NCBI RefSeq assembly: GCF_016306625.1
Contig: NZ_JACOII010000036.1
Coordinates: 1 to 45,486, forward strand
Direction: 5' to 3'
Source: Xenorhabdus lircayensis
GTDB taxonomy: Bacteria; Pseudomonadota; Gammaproteobacteria; Enterobacterales; Enterobacteriaceae
Length of the DNA stretch: 45,486 bases
Shown: one piece after another, positions 17,401 through 23,769 of the stretch
Layout of the letters: each line of letters starts with the position of its first letter
Numbering within the stretch: the first letter of the stretch is position 1
Notes under the pieces: model-generated
Database searches by the model: none
What the model was told of the DNA's origin: nothing
The model's input: only the letters and a program-made list of their open reading frames with translations
Made by a program: the position numbers and the translations under genes

Positions 17401-18006
17401 GTCATCCGCAATGAAATCCAGATAAGAGGGAGCCGTCTCATTTAGTGCTTCTTTCCTCACCAGCTGATTGTAGGCATTGATAACTTCGCCAAGGAGCATG
17501 AACAAACTAGAGCCATCCATGATCAAATGATGGCAGCAAAATTGCCAGTACCGACGCGTATTACTTACCCGCAATATTTCGGCACGCCACAGTTCACCAT
17601 CCAAGTTGAATGGGCGCATGAATTCGGCATCGATATGTTGTCTGGCTTGGGTTTCTGCGTCTAAATGCGACGAAAAATCGTGAATGGCCACGGATACAGG
17701 AAGGGTAACATCAATCTTTTGGCGAGGTAATGCGTGGGTGTTGATGAGCTGTAAACGCAATGTGTCGTGACGGGAAACAAGGGTTTTAAAGGCATGAGCG
17801 AACAAGGCTTCATTCAATTCCCCTGCGATGCAGGTAAAAAGACCAATGTTATATTTGGGAGAATCGGAATGGATAACCTGATCGAGCCAGATGACTTCCT
17901 GAGGAGAGCTAAGGGGATATGTATGAAAGAAAAGAGAATTGTTGTTATCAACTTTGTTATCAACTGCTAAGGAAATTTCTGAGGAGCGATTTTTGCTGTG
18001 TGACAT
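5458..18006 (-). CDS. Multimodular NRPS-2: C-A-T-E/C-A-T-C-A-T-E/C-(no A)-T-TE
   Basis: 4182 residues from ATG 18006 (GGA 7 bases upstream; matches the NRPS-1 start; TTG 18039 and ATG 18012 are weaker). Module 1: C with HHLIMDG 159-165, A with YTSGSTG from 654, carrier S1040, pocket DAWFLVAVC(K), probably hydrophobic. Module 2: dual E/C with HHLLQTQGD 1144-1152 and HHLVSDH 1263-1269, A from 1743 with pocket DLYNNALTY(K), which resembles small-residue (Ala-type) codes from memory; carrier S2148. Module 3: ordinary C with HHIITDG 2338-2344, A from 2837 with unusual pocket DISNIGAVT(K), carrier S3250. Module 4: dual E/C with HHLLQTQGD 3354-3362 and HHMLNDH 3473-3479, then a stub with KLDRQAPP at 3778-3785 but no A domain, carrier S3836, thioesterase with GHSFGG S3996, D4023, H4157. 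Dual E/C domains predict D-configured residues 1 and 3. Product unknown. Confidence 0.95.
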   Translation of the reverse strand: MSHSKNRSSEISLAVDNKVDNNNSLFFHTYPLSSPQEVIWLDQVIHSDSPKYNIGLFTCIAGELNEALFAHAFKTLVSRHDTLRLQLINTHALPRQKIDVTLPVSVAIHDFSSHLDAETQARQHIDAEFMRPFNLDGELWRAEILRVSNTRRYWQFCCHHLIMDGSSLFMLLGEVINAYNQLVRKEALNETAPSYLDFIADDRAYFASQRYSHDLQFWGKRYENLPQPLLLPASSNKTENGGQAKPLFWQIDKALFQRINETVTQQGLSILHFMYAVLAGYFARTTEADEIVIGIPVHNRKNARQKSTMGMFASIIPIGVTVSLTDTFLDIMHKAETELRRCYKHQRLPVAEISRQAQIQQKTGRAQLFDMTLSLEPFKTNLHMEGEDTRIERFDLYHGAPYPLSVIIKQYTDTAYLEDDCHPITIEFNFSTDYLSTTEVMTLQSRLAVLLDAAITAPDTPIANLPILPEAERQQILVDFNATQADFPQNALIHQLFEAQVQQNPDAIAVVFEDQSLSYDELNHHANRLAHHLIGLGVRPDDRVAICVERSLDMVVGLLGILKAGGAYVPLDPTYPTERLAYMLNDSAPMALITQAALVETLGSNLPIHNRPIGKLPTIVLNAQERSVLDEKSEENPDTQALGLAPHHLAYVIYTSGSTGQPKGVMVEHHSLCNLIATQQDTLSLTPDSRVLQFVSNSFDACIWECCMALLAGSRLHLTKRANILPGVALSRYLETSAITHTFLSPTALAAMDSIPDTLQILIVGSETCSSTLVKRWAQGRQMINAYGPTEIAVCATLYPCDSQAKNAPPIGRPIANTQIYLLDAHSQPVPIGVMGEIYIGGVGVARGYLNRPELTAERFLPDPFSTVAGARMYKTGDLARWLPDGNIEYIGRNDFQVKLRGFRIELGEIEARLTQCHGVREAVVVAREDISDQKRLVAYLLAEPNTELVPAELRQQLSQQLAEYMIPSAFVTLGTFPLTPNGKLDRQALPEPDQAAIVTRGYEAPVSKAETALARIWQTLLGLDNIGRHDHFFELGGHSLMAVNLIERLHSLGWVLDIHTVFATPVLTEMAKAMLAAKDNTATFTVPPNLIPDGCTAITPDMLTLVSLSQNEIDTIAAAIPDGDANIQDIYPLAPLQEGILFHHLLQTQGDAYLLRNLFAFDTRERLDAFLAALQQVINRHDILRTAACWQGLAKPVQVVWRQAPLCINTFVPEGEQNVFPQLLAHTDPYQRRLDVSQAPLFSADIAHDPHQNEWLLALCFHHLVSDHMTLEFIIAEIRELMHCYVENSHTKNKRAENLCIEKLPAALPYRNFIAQSLRVAASEHETYFREVLADINAPTAPFGILDVLSGDRQIMEVTQSIDTTLAKAIRMQARRQGVSPSVLFHVAWAQVLAHTSGRDDVVFGTVLLGRMQGNIGIERVLGLFINTLPVRIRLAENSVQATVQAAYRGLMGLLEHEQAPLALAQRCSGVAPSLPLFSALLNYRHSQPDAIHIAWEGIRLLAVQERTNYPLTLSVDDLGEGFSLVAQAVSGIDPTRLIAYMTAALTGLVEALNTEPQRPIMLIPILPATERQQLLVDFNATQADFPQDTLIHQLFEAQVQHHPDAIAVVFDKQSLSYDELNRRANRLAHHLIALGVRPDDRVALCVERSLAMVVGLLGILKAGGAYVPLDPTYPAERLAYMLEDATPKIVLTQMTLVDPLACSVPTVVLDNPAPFLDAMQPDNPDSQAQGLTSHHLAYVIYTSGSTGLPKGVAIEHRNTVNFLTWAQQTFCPEELAHTLFATSLNFDLAVYECFAPLISGGTVHLVPNALSLTSTKQAVSLINTVPSAIAHLIDTNAIPAAARTVNLAGEALKPHIVGQLFTRTSVQDICNLYGPSETTTYSTWVRMNRTTGFTPHIGRPIANTQIYILNTDGQPAPLGVAGEIHIAGAGVARGYLNRPELTAERFLPDPFSGIQETRMYKTGDLGRWLPDGNIEYLGRNDFQVKIRGFRIELGEIEAQLVQCHGVREAVVLAREDISDENNSDKNNSDENSSAENRPGQKQLVAYLLPQAGVELEPAELRQQLAQHLTEYMLPSAFVTLNAFPLTPNGKLDRQALPAPDQSAIATRGYAAPIGNTEMALAEIWQELLRLEKVGRNDHFFELGGHSLLAVQLAARIRQKLARELSLPQLFAHPVLTDLATVLINASVATLTAIPAADRRQPLPLSFAQQRLWFLAQLDPAASLAYHIPAVLRLSGQLDHSALTTALDRLVTRHESLRTRFILVDEQPYQNIDAADIGFNLTRQDLRGLDETSRITRIDKLVELETRTPFDFAKESLVRGQLLQLADEEHVLILTQHHIITDGWSVGILIRELGALYRAALEKHDDPLPSLPIQYADYAIWQQEWLRGEVLTAQRSFWQQQLQGAPALLDLHTDRPRPPEQHYTGSHVPVHLDADLLTALRSLGQRQGTTLFMTLLAAWGIVLARLSGQDDIVIGTPVANRQRSELEGLIGLFVNTLPLRVELENCNTVAELLAHVRERALAAYAHQDLPFEQLVKALQPHRSLSYSPIFQVMLALDNTPAQAFELPGLSVSLMEQAHRSAHFDLTLSLTETLNGLGGYLEYASDLFDRATVERMVSYLTNVLTSMAADETQAIARLPILSVAGRQQLLIDFNPAQAGFPHNALTHQVFIHQLFIHQLFEAQVQRTPDATAVVFEDQSLSYQELNHRANQLAHSLIAFGIRPDDRVAICVDRGLDMIIGLFGILKAGAGYIPLDPEYPTERLVYQLSDSKPAILLTQKHLQQHLQQHLQTCLPIQDLPIWLLDDEIHQNSMAKQPAHNPDSKQMGLQPHHLAYIIYTSGSTGRPKGVMLEHHNVVSLIHAQCQISKPQLGDRILQFVTVAFDISVSDIFPTLASGATLVLRPSHIKIPDITFVDFLREQKVTIINIPTAFWHHWVQEIVAGRGGFSPYLHTVIVGGDKVEHRYLMDWLSCPETQSCRWFNAYGPTEVTVTATAMLIDSKHTSTITDNIPIGHPLSNTRIYILDTLGQPVPIGVSGEIHIGGMGIARGYSNQPELTAEKFIVDPFSDRPNARMYKTGDLGRWRPDGNIEYLGRNDFQVKIRGFRIELGEIEARLVQCHGVREAIVLAREFLPHQSITAKEISGEKRLVAYLLAEPNVELVPAELRQQLAQHLADYMLPSAFVTLDAFPLAPNGKLDRKALPMPDQTAIVTRAYEAPTTDMEIALAKIWQALLGLEKVSRYDHFFELGGHSLMVVHLIERLRNQGHGLDIRTVFSTPVLAEMAKAMLTAQDNAATFSVPPNLIPDGCTAITPDMLPLICLTQHEIDTIAATLSGGAANIQDIYPLAPLQEGMLFHHLLQTQGDIYLLHILLAFDTRERLDAFLAAFQQVINRHDILRTAVCWQGLTKPVQIVWRQASLHVNTFVPDSDKDVPSQLLAHTDPYQRRLNVSQAPLFSADIAHDPHQGEWLLALCCHHMLNDHMSLDMIITEIYELLHHRTGHLAPVATYRHFIAQSLRVPTSDHEAYFREALADVDAPTAPYGILDVYSGDRQVTEIIKRLNAKLARAIRAQARRQGVSPGVLFHVAWALVLAKLSERDDVVFGTVLLGRMQGGTDINRIPGLFINTLPVRLQLAGNSAQETVQAAYRSLTQLLEHEQAPLALAQRCSSVVPPLPLFTALLNYRHSQSDATRNTWEGIRLITAQERTNYPLYLAVDDLGKGFRLAAQTVPGIDPTRLIAYMTTALANLVKALETEPQRPIVNLSILPDTEHPQWLIHPDDKLDRQAPPASASSAVAITTHNYEAPIGDVETTLAQIWQKLLKLEQVGRHDNFFKLGGHSLIAIQLLARMREQNMEMPLSALFIHPTLCELALAVGDTSMFHPDGTHHTIIPSPSPNQMADSITGLSLPTSHYDPLVALQSGSQTHSPLFCMPGAGASASSLLELALSFPSSLPVYVLQSRGLTNPQLPPYVSVEEAARDYLKTIRQTQPKGPYHLLGHSFGGWIAFEIALQLQAQGEQVADLILIDTEAPTPQGCKPESFNRIGTLMELINIYNMMLRQPLPLTQQDFEGQDHSEQLQYLHQALVSSRLFTANSPISLLQGIVQVMHANLNTCYTPRTNYDGRVHLINAKEENIDEAQAHARQWKTYVTELSMMRVSGNHITMLSIPNVEPFIAALWQELNYPKG
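6660..6725 (-). other. Scar of a missing adenylation domain in NRPS-2 module 4
   Basis: In other modules the C domain ends in a segment like ILPEAERQQ, then about 500 residues of A domain ending in PNGKLDRQALP, then the carrier. Here ILPDTEHPQWLI is followed at once by HPDDKLDRQAPP and the usual linker ending NYEAP. This is what a precise in-frame deletion of an A domain between its first motif and the A10 lysine motif would leave. Confidence 0.85.
9638..9673 (-). repeat. 12-bp in-frame tandem repeat in NRPS-2 A3
   Basis: Three units starting at 9638, 9650 and 9662 (tgtaaatgctgt and variants) encode repeated H-L-Q-Q in a loop between motifs A2 and A3 of the third adenylation domain. Confidence 0.75.
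9973..10017 (-). repeat. 15-bp in-frame tandem repeat in the C3-A3 linker
   Basis: Two near-identical units, ttgatgaatgaacaa (9973-9987) and the next 15 bases, plus a degenerate third. They encode repeated F-I-H-Q-L where the other modules have a single copy of H-Q-L-F-E-A-Q. Confidence 0.8.
11901..11960 (-). repeat. 15-bp in-frame tandem repeat near the C-terminal end of NRPS-2 A2
   Basis: About four units starting at 11901, 11916, 11931 and 11946 (cggaattgtttttat and variants) encode an acidic, Asn/Ser-rich insertion (D-E-N-N-S repeats) between motifs A8 and A10. The equivalent place in A1 is a short R-E-D-I-S-D-Q-K-R segment without repeats. Confidence 0.8.
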
Positions 18007-18391
18007 ACTCATTTCCGCTGTGTAGTAGTTTAGATCCAATCAGATTTTTCGATTTGGAAAGAAAAGAACTATCGATTTTGATTAACCTGAATACTTTGAT
18101 TAAATTGAGTACTGAGTAAAAATAATGAATTGACTGGCTGTCATGAAATTAGAGTTTTAAACTGAAAACCTACTCTAATAAGGGTAATCACAGATAAATT
18201 AGTGAAAAATGCATGTGATGTCGATACTTTTTGTTGTCTGGAAAGGTGTGATGGGATTAGACGTCATGGTGCATGAATTGTAGTTGTATGATTATCAAAG
18301 AAAACAGCTGGATTGGGGGAGAAGGTTAATTCGGTATTGGATGGACGTGTAATGAAACCGTGTTATGAAACAAAAGAGGGAAGGGTTTTTT
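18007..18391. other. Leader and upstream region of NRPS-2
   Basis: Non-coding stretch between NRPS-2 and the pta terminator. The first ~290 bases align by eye with the region upstream of NRPS-1: gtagtagttta, ccaatc, ttcgatttggaaag and attaac recur in the same order, as do the promoter boxes. No gene was recognised. Confidence 0.7.
18196..18224 (-). promoter_or_regulatory. Predicted sigma-70 promoter of NRPS-2
   Basis: On the minus strand, TCGACA (18224-18219), a 17-base spacer and TAATTT (18201-18196), matching the NRPS-1 promoter box for box. The expected leader is about 180 nucleotides. The -10 is a weak match to TATAAT, which would suit a regulated promoter. Confidence 0.5.
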
Positions 18392-18423
18392 AAACAACCC
18401 CAGCTAACTGCATGGGGTTGTTT
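18392..18423 (-). terminator. Stem-loop terminator downstream of pta
   Basis: AAACAACCCC (18392-18401) pairs with GGGGTTGTTT (18414-18423) around a 12-base loop, about 20 bases after the pta stop. The U-rich part is inside the stem, and no clear T-run follows on the minus strand, so it may work less efficiently than a classic terminator. Confidence 0.6.
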
Positions 18424-18444
18424 CATATAATACCACGCAATAAA

Positions 18445-20589
18445 TTACGCGTTTTCTTGCTGAGTTGCCTGAATTGCAGTCAGTGCAACGGTATAAATGA
18501 TATCATCAACCAGTGCGCCACGAGACAGGTCGTTAACAGGCTTGCGCATACCTTGCAGCATTGGCCCGATGGAAACCAGATCCGCAGAACGCTGTACCGC
18601 TTTATAAGTGGTGTTACCCGTATTCAGATCCGGGAAGATGAACACGGTCGCCTGACCTGCAACGGGTGAGTTTGGAGCCTTGGATTTCGCCACGTCTGCC
18701 ATGATAGCCGCGTCGTACTGCAATGGGCCGTCGATGATCAGGTCTGGACGTTTTTCCTGGGCCAAACGGGTTGCTTCGCGCACTTTCTCAACATCGCTGC
18801 CCGCACCAGAGTTACCCGTGGAGTAGGAGATCATCGCAACGCGAGGCTCGATACCAAATGCTTTCGCAGAATCCGCTGATTGAATAGCGATTTCAGACAG
18901 TTGTTCTGCGGTTGGATCTGGGTTGATCGCACAGTCACCGTAAACCAATACTTGCTCTGGCAGCAACATGAAGAAGATAGAAGAAACCAGTGAGCTGTTT
19001 GGTGCAGTTTTAATTAACTGCAATGGCGGACGAATGGTGTTCGCCGTGGTGTGTACTGCACCGGAAACCAGACCGTCAACTTCGCTTTGTTCCAGCATCA
19101 GTGTGCCCAGAACGACGTTGTCTTCCAGTTGTTCGCGGGCAACCACTTCGGTCATGCCTTTGTTTTTACGCAGTTCAACCAGACGCGGAACATAACGTTC
19201 ACGCACTGCCGCCGGATTAACGATTTCAATGCCCGCACCCAGTTCAACGCCTTGAGCCGCGGCTACACGACGGATTTCTTCTGGATCACCCAACAGGATA
19301 CATTCTGCAATGCCACGTTCAGCACAGATAGCTGCTGCTTTAACGGTGCGTGGTTCATCGCCTTCCGGCAGAACGACACGCTTGCCAGCCTGACGCGCCA
19401 ATTCGGTCAGCTGATAGCGGAATGCTGGTGGAGACAGGCGGTTCGGACGCTCTGATGCCGCGGCCAGAGAGTCGATCCACTCGCTGCTGATATGCTGTGC
19501 AACGTAGTTTTGTACTTTTTCGATCCGCTCATGGTCATCAGCCGGAACTTCCAGACTGAAACTTTGCAGGTTCAGGGAAGTCTGCCATGTGTTGGTTTTC
19601 ACGGTGAAAACTGGCAGGCCAGTGCTGAATGCGCGTTCGCACAGTTCACGGATGGAGTCATCAATTGAGTAACCCCCGGTCAGCAGTACGGCACCGACTT
19701 CAATGCCATTCATGGCAGCCAGACATGCGGTGATCAGTACGTCAGGACGGTCAGCAGAAGTCACCAGCAGAGAACCCGGACGGAAGTATTCCAGCATGTT
19801 AGGGATGCTGCGGGCACAGAAAGTCACGGATTTGATGCGGCGATTTTCGATGTCACCTGCGTTGATGATGTCCGCTTTCAGGTGTTTAGCCATATCAATC
19901 GCACGGGTAGCGATCAGGTCAAAACTCCATGGAATGCAGCCGAGGATTGGCAGTGGGCTGTTTTTGAATATGGTTTTTGGATCAACGTGTACAATGGTCG
20001 CTTTGGTGGATTCGTCAAAGATTTCAGACAAATCTGGGCGAGTACGGCCTTGATCATCAACGGGTGCGTTCAGTTTGTTAACAATAACACCGATGATGTT
20101 TTGGTTCTTGATACCACCGTATTCTGCACGGCTCAGTTCAATGCGCTCTTTTAGCTGTTCTGGGGAGTTGGTGCCCAGCGCAGTCACAAATACGATTTCA
20201 GCATTCAGTGTCTTGGCGATTTCGTAGTTCAGAGATTGGGCAAACGGATGTTTGCGAGTCGGAACCAGACCTTCGATCAGAACCACTTCTGCATTTTTGG
20301 AGTTTTCGTGGTAACGCGCCACGATCTCTTCCATCAGCACGTCTTTCTTGTTGGTGGTCAGCAGTGATTCCACATGTGCCATATCCAGGGGTTCAGCAGT
20401 GTGGATGCCGGAGTGTGAGCGGATAATGGAAGTAGTTTGATCCTGAGAGCCCATTTGACGTGGTTGTGCGATAGGTTTGAAAACGCTCAGGCGGACGCCT
20501 TTTTGCTCCATGGAGCGAATGACACCCAAGCTGACACTGGTTAAACCAACGCTGGTGCCAGTGGGGATTAGCATAATTGTACGGGACAC
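18445..20589 (-). CDS. pta: Phosphate acetyltransferase
   Basis: Interconverts acetyl-CoA and acetyl phosphate in the cytoplasm; with AckA it makes or assimilates acetate. The 714 residues equal the E. coli enzyme in length and align throughout. The N-terminal part (to ~240) is a BioD-like P-loop-fold domain starting [24 protein letters not shown]-type middle region follows, and the catalytic PTA domain occupies about residues 390-710. The start is GTG at 20589, preceded by AGAGG at a 5-base gap, as in E. coli. It lies downstream of ackA with a 184-base gap containing a strong hairpin, so it may be partly uncoupled from ackA transcription. Confidence 0.98.
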   Translation of the reverse strand: MSRTIMLIPTGTSVGLTSVSLGVIRSMEQKGVRLSVFKPIAQPRQMGSQDQTTSIIRSHSGIHTAEPLDMAHVESLLTTNKKDVLMEEIVARYHENSKNAEVVLIEGLVPTRKHPFAQSLNYEIAKTLNAEIVFVTALGTNSPEQLKERIELSRAEYGGIKNQNIIGVIVNKLNAPVDDQGRTRPDLSEIFDESTKATIVHVDPKTIFKNSPLPILGCIPWSFDLIATRAIDMAKHLKADIINAGDIENRRIKSVTFCARSIPNMLEYFRPGSLLVTSADRPDVLITACLAAMNGIEVGAVLLTGGYSIDDSIRELCERAFSTGLPVFTVKTNTWQTSLNLQSFSLEVPADDHERIEKVQNYVAQHISSEWIDSLAAASERPNRLSPPAFRYQLTELARQAGKRVVLPEGDEPRTVKAAAICAERGIAECILLGDPEEIRRVAAAQGVELGAGIEIVNPAAVRERYVPRLVELRKNKGMTEVVAREQLEDNVVLGTLMLEQSEVDGLVSGAVHTTANTIRPPLQLIKTAPNSSLVSSIFFMLLPEQVLVYGDCAINPDPTAEQLSEIAIQSADSAKAFGIEPRVAMISYSTGNSGAGSDVEKVREATRLAQEKRPDLIIDGPLQYDAAIMADVAKSKAPNSPVAGQATVFIFPDLNTGNTTYKAVQRSADLVSIGPMLQGMRKPVNDLSRGALVDDIIYTVALTAIQATQQENA

Positions 20590-20731
20590 GGAAACCTCTT
20601 TAACGGTTGCTCGTCAGTCAATAAATGTGACTCAATGCGATAGGTTCAATGCTATATGAATAGACGAAATATGCACCATGAGCCAACGCAATATTTATTA
20701 AGGAAATATAAATCAATACATTCATGAATAG

Positions 20732-20758
20732 AGAACCGCCGGCATTGCCGGCGGTTCT
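20732..20758 (-). terminator. Strong GC-rich hairpin in the ackA-pta gap
   Basis: AGAACCGCCGGC (20732-20743) pairs perfectly with GCCGGCGGTTCT (20747-20758), loop ATT. It sits 15 bases after the ackA stop. There is no long T-run on the minus strand (CTCTATTC follows), so partial termination or an RNA-stabilising 3' end for ackA is more likely than full termination. Confidence 0.65.
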
Positions 20759-20773
20759 TGAAAATCATGCTGC

Positions 20774-21976
20774 TTATGCGGTCAGGCGTGCTGAATCCTG
20801 AGCGATTACCAATTCTTCATTGGTTGGGATAACCAGAGCAGGGCGGCTGTTATCACTACTGATAACACCTGATTTGCCGAAGCGGGCTGTAAGGTTACGT
20901 TCGTGGTCATATTCGAAGCCCAGTAGAGCGATTTTCTTCATGGTCAGTTCACGAACCAGTGCAGAGTTTTCACCGATACCGCCAGTGAAGATAATCGCAT
21001 CCAGACGGCCTTCCATCAGTGCGCTGTAAGCACCAATGTATTTCGCCAGACGGTGGCAGAATACGTCCATAGCACGTTTAGCATCAGCTTTGGTTTCGTA
21101 GTTATCTTCTACGTAACGGCAGTCGCTGGTCACTTCGGTCAGACCTTGGAAACCAGACTCTTTGGTCAGCAGGGTGTTGATCTGAGCGACGGTCATGCCC
21201 ATTGCATCGTGCAGGTGGAATACGATGGCTGGGTCGATGTCACCACTACGGGTACCCATAACCAGACCTTCCAGCGGGGTCAGACCCATAGAAGTATCAA
21301 CACACTGACCGTTAACAATCGCAGCAACAGAACCACCGTTGCCCAGATGGCAGGTGATGACATTCAGTTCTGCAACTGGCTTGTTCAGCATCTTAGCTGC
21401 TTCACGGGAAACGTAGAAGTGGCTGGTACCATGTGCGCCGTAACGACGAATGCCATGCTCTTTGTACAGGTTGTAAGGCAGTGCGTACAGGTATGATTCT
21501 TCAGGCATAGTCTGGTGGAATGCAGTGTCAAATACCGCAATGTTTTTCTCAACCAGATGAGGGAATGCTTGTTTCGCTTCTGCGATACCGATCAGGTGAG
21601 CAGGGTTGTGCAGTGGTGCGAATGGAATAGCTGCTTCGATGCCTTTGATAACTTCATCAGTGATAACCACGGAAGAAGTAAATTTCTCACCGCCGTGAAC
21701 GATACGGTGACCGATGGCTGAAATTTGAGCGGAAAGTTCTGGCTTTTCAGCCAAAATAGTATTAACAATGAAGTTCAGCGCTTCGCTGTGTGCTGCGCCG
21801 GCACCTAAAGCAGCTTCATTTTTCGCGCCATCTATTTTCCATTTAATACGGGCTTCAGGCAGGTTAAAGCACTCTGATAAACCAGAAAGATACTCTTCAC
21901 CATTAGCAGGGTCGATGATAGCGAATTTCAGGGAGGAGCTACCGCAATTAAGAACCAGTACCAGCTTACTTGACAT
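20774..21976 (-). CDS. ackA: Acetate kinase
   Basis: Transfers phosphate between acetyl phosphate and ADP, giving ATP and acetate; a cytoplasmic, ASKHA-fold enzyme. 400 residues, the normal length. Visible family signatures are N-terminal [20 protein letters not shown], and HLGNGGS in the phosphate-binding region, followed by [16 protein letters not shown] and FTGGIGENS near the C-terminus. ATG at 21976 has AGG 8 bases upstream. First gene of ackA-pta and divergent from yfbV, as in E. coli. Confidence 0.98.
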   Translation of the reverse strand: MSSKLVLVLNCGSSSLKFAIIDPANGEEYLSGLSECFNLPEARIKWKIDGAKNEAALGAGAAHSEALNFIVNTILAEKPELSAQISAIGHRIVHGGEKFTSSVVITDEVIKGIEAAIPFAPLHNPAHLIGIAEAKQAFPHLVEKNIAVFDTAFHQTMPEESYLYALPYNLYKEHGIRRYGAHGTSHFYVSREAAKMLNKPVAELNVITCHLGNGGSVAAIVNGQCVDTSMGLTPLEGLVMGTRSGDIDPAIVFHLHDAMGMTVAQINTLLTKESGFQGLTEVTSDCRYVEDNYETKADAKRAMDVFCHRLAKYIGAYSALMEGRLDAIIFTGGIGENSALVRELTMKKIALLGFEYDHERNLTARFGKSGVISSDNSRPALVIPTNEELVIAQDSARLTA

Positions 21977-22240
21977 GGAAATACCTATTATCTTGTTGTG
22001 ATCTAATCTTAAATAAGAACAATGTTAAGAAATGAAATAATTTGTTAACGAACTGAACCCAATTGTTGCGAAAAAGGTCAAAATTTCTGTTTTGCTGCTG
22101 CAACAATATAAAAGTCTGTGTAGGATACCGTTTGCTAGCAATAAAGACAAAATATACTTAATAGTATTAATACTACAAAAAAGTTTTTATCTTTTGTAGA
22201 AATTTTTTAAAAACTATACCTTTAATTGATTGAGGTCATG
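21977..22240. promoter_or_regulatory. Divergent ackA/yfbV control region
   Basis: 264 AT-rich bases between two divergent starts. Two TGTTAA hexamers (22023-22028 and 22043-22048) lie 20 bases apart upstream of ackA. They resemble half-sites of the redox regulator ArcA, but this is weak. No clear promoter boxes were assigned. Confidence 0.35.
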
Positions 22241-22696
22241 ATGAATACGACACCACCCATCAACCAAGGTTGGTTCAAGCGAGTGCAATTAGGTCAGCAA
22301 TATTTGAAAACGTGGCCACTGGAAAAGCAGCTTGCGCCTGCTTTTCCTGAAAATCGCGTGATTAAAGCGACTCGTTTTGGCATTCGTTTTATGCCGCCAC
22401 TGGCAATTTTTACTCTGACATGGCAAATTGCACTAGGTGGTCAATTGGGCCCGTCGGTGGCGACGGCACTGTTTGCTTGTAGTTTGCCGTTGCAGGGGTT
22501 GTGGTGGTTGGGAAAACGTGCGGCAACACCTTTACCGGAAGGGCTGCTGAAATGGTTTTATGAAATTAGGGAGAAATTTGTGGAAGCAGGAATTGCAATG
22601 GCGCCTGTGGAAAATGCCCCAACTTATTTCTCGCTGGCTGATTTGCTCAAACGGGCATTTAAGCAGTTGGACAACTCTTTTCTTGATGATATTTAA
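22241..22696 (+). CDS. yfbV: UPF0208 membrane protein YfbV
   Basis: Small inner-membrane protein of the UPF0208 family; in E. coli it has been linked to keeping the Ter macrodomain insulated, but its molecular action is not settled. 151 residues, exactly the E. coli length, when started at ATG 22241 (GAGG ends 5 bases upstream). The adjacent ATG 22238 would be too close to the ribosome-binding site. Conserved blocks are [41 protein letters not shown] and [14 protein letters not shown]. Two hydrophobic segments lie at about residues 45-65 and 68-88. Divergent from ackA. Confidence 0.95.
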   Translation: MNTTPPINQGWFKRVQLGQQYLKTWPLEKQLAPAFPENRVIKATRFGIRFMPPLAIFTLTWQIALGGQLGPSVATALFACSLPLQGLWWLGKRAATPLPEGLLKWFYEIREKFVEAGIAMAPVENAPTYFSLADLLKRAFKQLDNSFLDDI

Positions 22697-22718
22697 GCCA
22701 CCGAAAATCCTCATTTTA

Positions 22719-22746
22719 AACTGCCAGAACCCGTATTCTGGCAGTT
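22719..22746 (+). terminator. Stem-loop after yfbV
   Basis: AACTGCCAGAA (22719-22729) pairs perfectly with TTCTGGCAGTT (22736-22746), loop CCCGTA. It starts 22 bases after the yfbV stop. No T-run follows, so it may be a weak terminator or RNA-end stabiliser. Confidence 0.55.
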
Positions 22747-22788
22747 GCTGAATCAATTAATCGATAAATTCCCCGTCCGGATCAATAA

Positions 22789-22986
22789 ATGGTTGTCAAA
22801 CTCATGTCCATGCTGGAGCCTGAATATGTCGAACGTTATCGCCGTTACCAGACCATTATCGAACAGGTTTTTGTTTATAATTGCGTGAGTTGGATCGCGG
22901 TTTTGGTGAGTTATGGTGAATACAGAGGGGAATTATATAATACCATCTGAGCACCGTTGAGATTGATCAGATTATTAACGCATTGC
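22789..22986 (+). pseudogene. yfbU: Decayed yfbU (UPF0304) remnant
   Basis: The slot between yfbV and hxpA is where E. coli carries yfbU (164 residues). Reading from 22789 gives MSMLEPEYVERYRRYQTIIEQ, matching the N-terminal part of YfbU. The frame then slips: LRELDRGFGEL, matching YfbU LRELDREFGEL, is in the next frame and is preceded by a TAA where YfbU has Gln. Roughly 80-90 residues are then missing, and YHLSTVEIDQIINAL (22941-22985) matches the YfbU C-terminus. Frameshift, nonsense codon and internal deletion together rule out a functional product. Boundaries are approximate. Confidence 0.85.
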
Positions 22987-23006
22987 GGCGTTTGAAGGAG
23001 TCCGAT

Positions 23007-23681
23007 TTGGTACTGAAATGTAGAGGTTTTTTATTCGATTTGGATGGTACGCTGATCGATTCACTGCCCGCGGTTGAGCGGGCATGGTGCCAGTTTGCCG
23101 ATAAGATGGCTATCGATCGAAATAAAGTGTTGAACTATGTTCATGGTACCCCGGCGATATTATCACTACGTCATTTTATGCCTGATGCCAGTGAAGAGGA
23201 AATCGCTCGCACTTTCAAATGGATTGAAAAACTCGAAACAGAAGATACGGAAGGCATTACTGCTTTGCCCGGTGCCGTTGCCCTGATTGATAAGTTGAAT
23301 GCGCTGGATATTCCGTGGGCAATCGTGACGTCAGGGACCGTTCCCCTCGCTTCTGCGCGCCATAAAGTGACGGGGTTACCGGAACCTGCCCATTGGGTGA
23401 CGGCTGAATCTGTCAAAAATGGAAAACCAAACCCTGAACCTTATTTGCTAGGGGCCCAAAAACTGGGGTTATTGCCAGAGGAATGTGTGGTCTTTGAAGA
23501 TGCCATTGCGGGAGTGCATGCTGGGCTGGATGCGGGCTGTCAGGTGGTGGTAGTCCACGATTTGCCAGATATTCCGCGCCGTGATGAGATCCATTTGACG
23601 ATTAATAATCTGGAAGATATTGAAATTGCCAAATCTGGCGGTTATGTATCGATTTACACCACAAATCAGGAAGATTATTGA
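23007..23681 (+). CDS. hxpA: HAD-family hexitol/sugar phosphatase HxpA (YfbT)
   Basis: Cytoplasmic haloacid-dehalogenase-type phosphatase; the E. coli protein hydrolyses sugar and sugar-alcohol phosphates. 224 residues. Motif I FDLDGT (nucleophile D11, D13), cap region with GITALPGA, motif II VTSGT, motif III lysine in KNGKPNPEPYLLGA, and motif IV FEDAIAGVHAG are all present. TTG at 23007 is preferred: AAGGAG ends 6 bases upstream and the protein then begins MVLKCRGFLFDLDGT, matching E. coli MRCKGFLFDLDGT. The frame continues upstream into the yfbU remnant, but those residues are YfbU debris. Confidence 0.93.
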   Translation: MVLKCRGFLFDLDGTLIDSLPAVERAWCQFADKMAIDRNKVLNYVHGTPAILSLRHFMPDASEEEIARTFKWIEKLETEDTEGITALPGAVALIDKLNALDIPWAIVTSGTVPLASARHKVTGLPEPAHWVTAESVKNGKPNPEPYLLGAQKLGLLPEECVVFEDAIAGVHAGLDAGCQVVVVHDLPDIPRRDEIHLTINNLEDIEIAKSGGYVSIYTTNQEDY

Positions 23682-23769
23682 TCATAACGTGGGATTTTCC
23701 TTGAGAAGAATGGTCTACTTACCCAATTAACGTTTGTATCGTTTAAAGGTATCGTTGATAGAGGCCAGA

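Noticed and set aside
18007-18039. TTG start 11 codons upstream for NRPS-2
   Set aside because: No ribosome-binding site in position. The homologous NRPS-1 leader has no start codon there, while ATG 18006 is shared.
22983-23006. Upstream TTG start for hxpA
   Set aside because: The added residues are YfbU C-terminal debris. TTG 23007 has AAGGAG at 6 bases and fits the family N-terminus.
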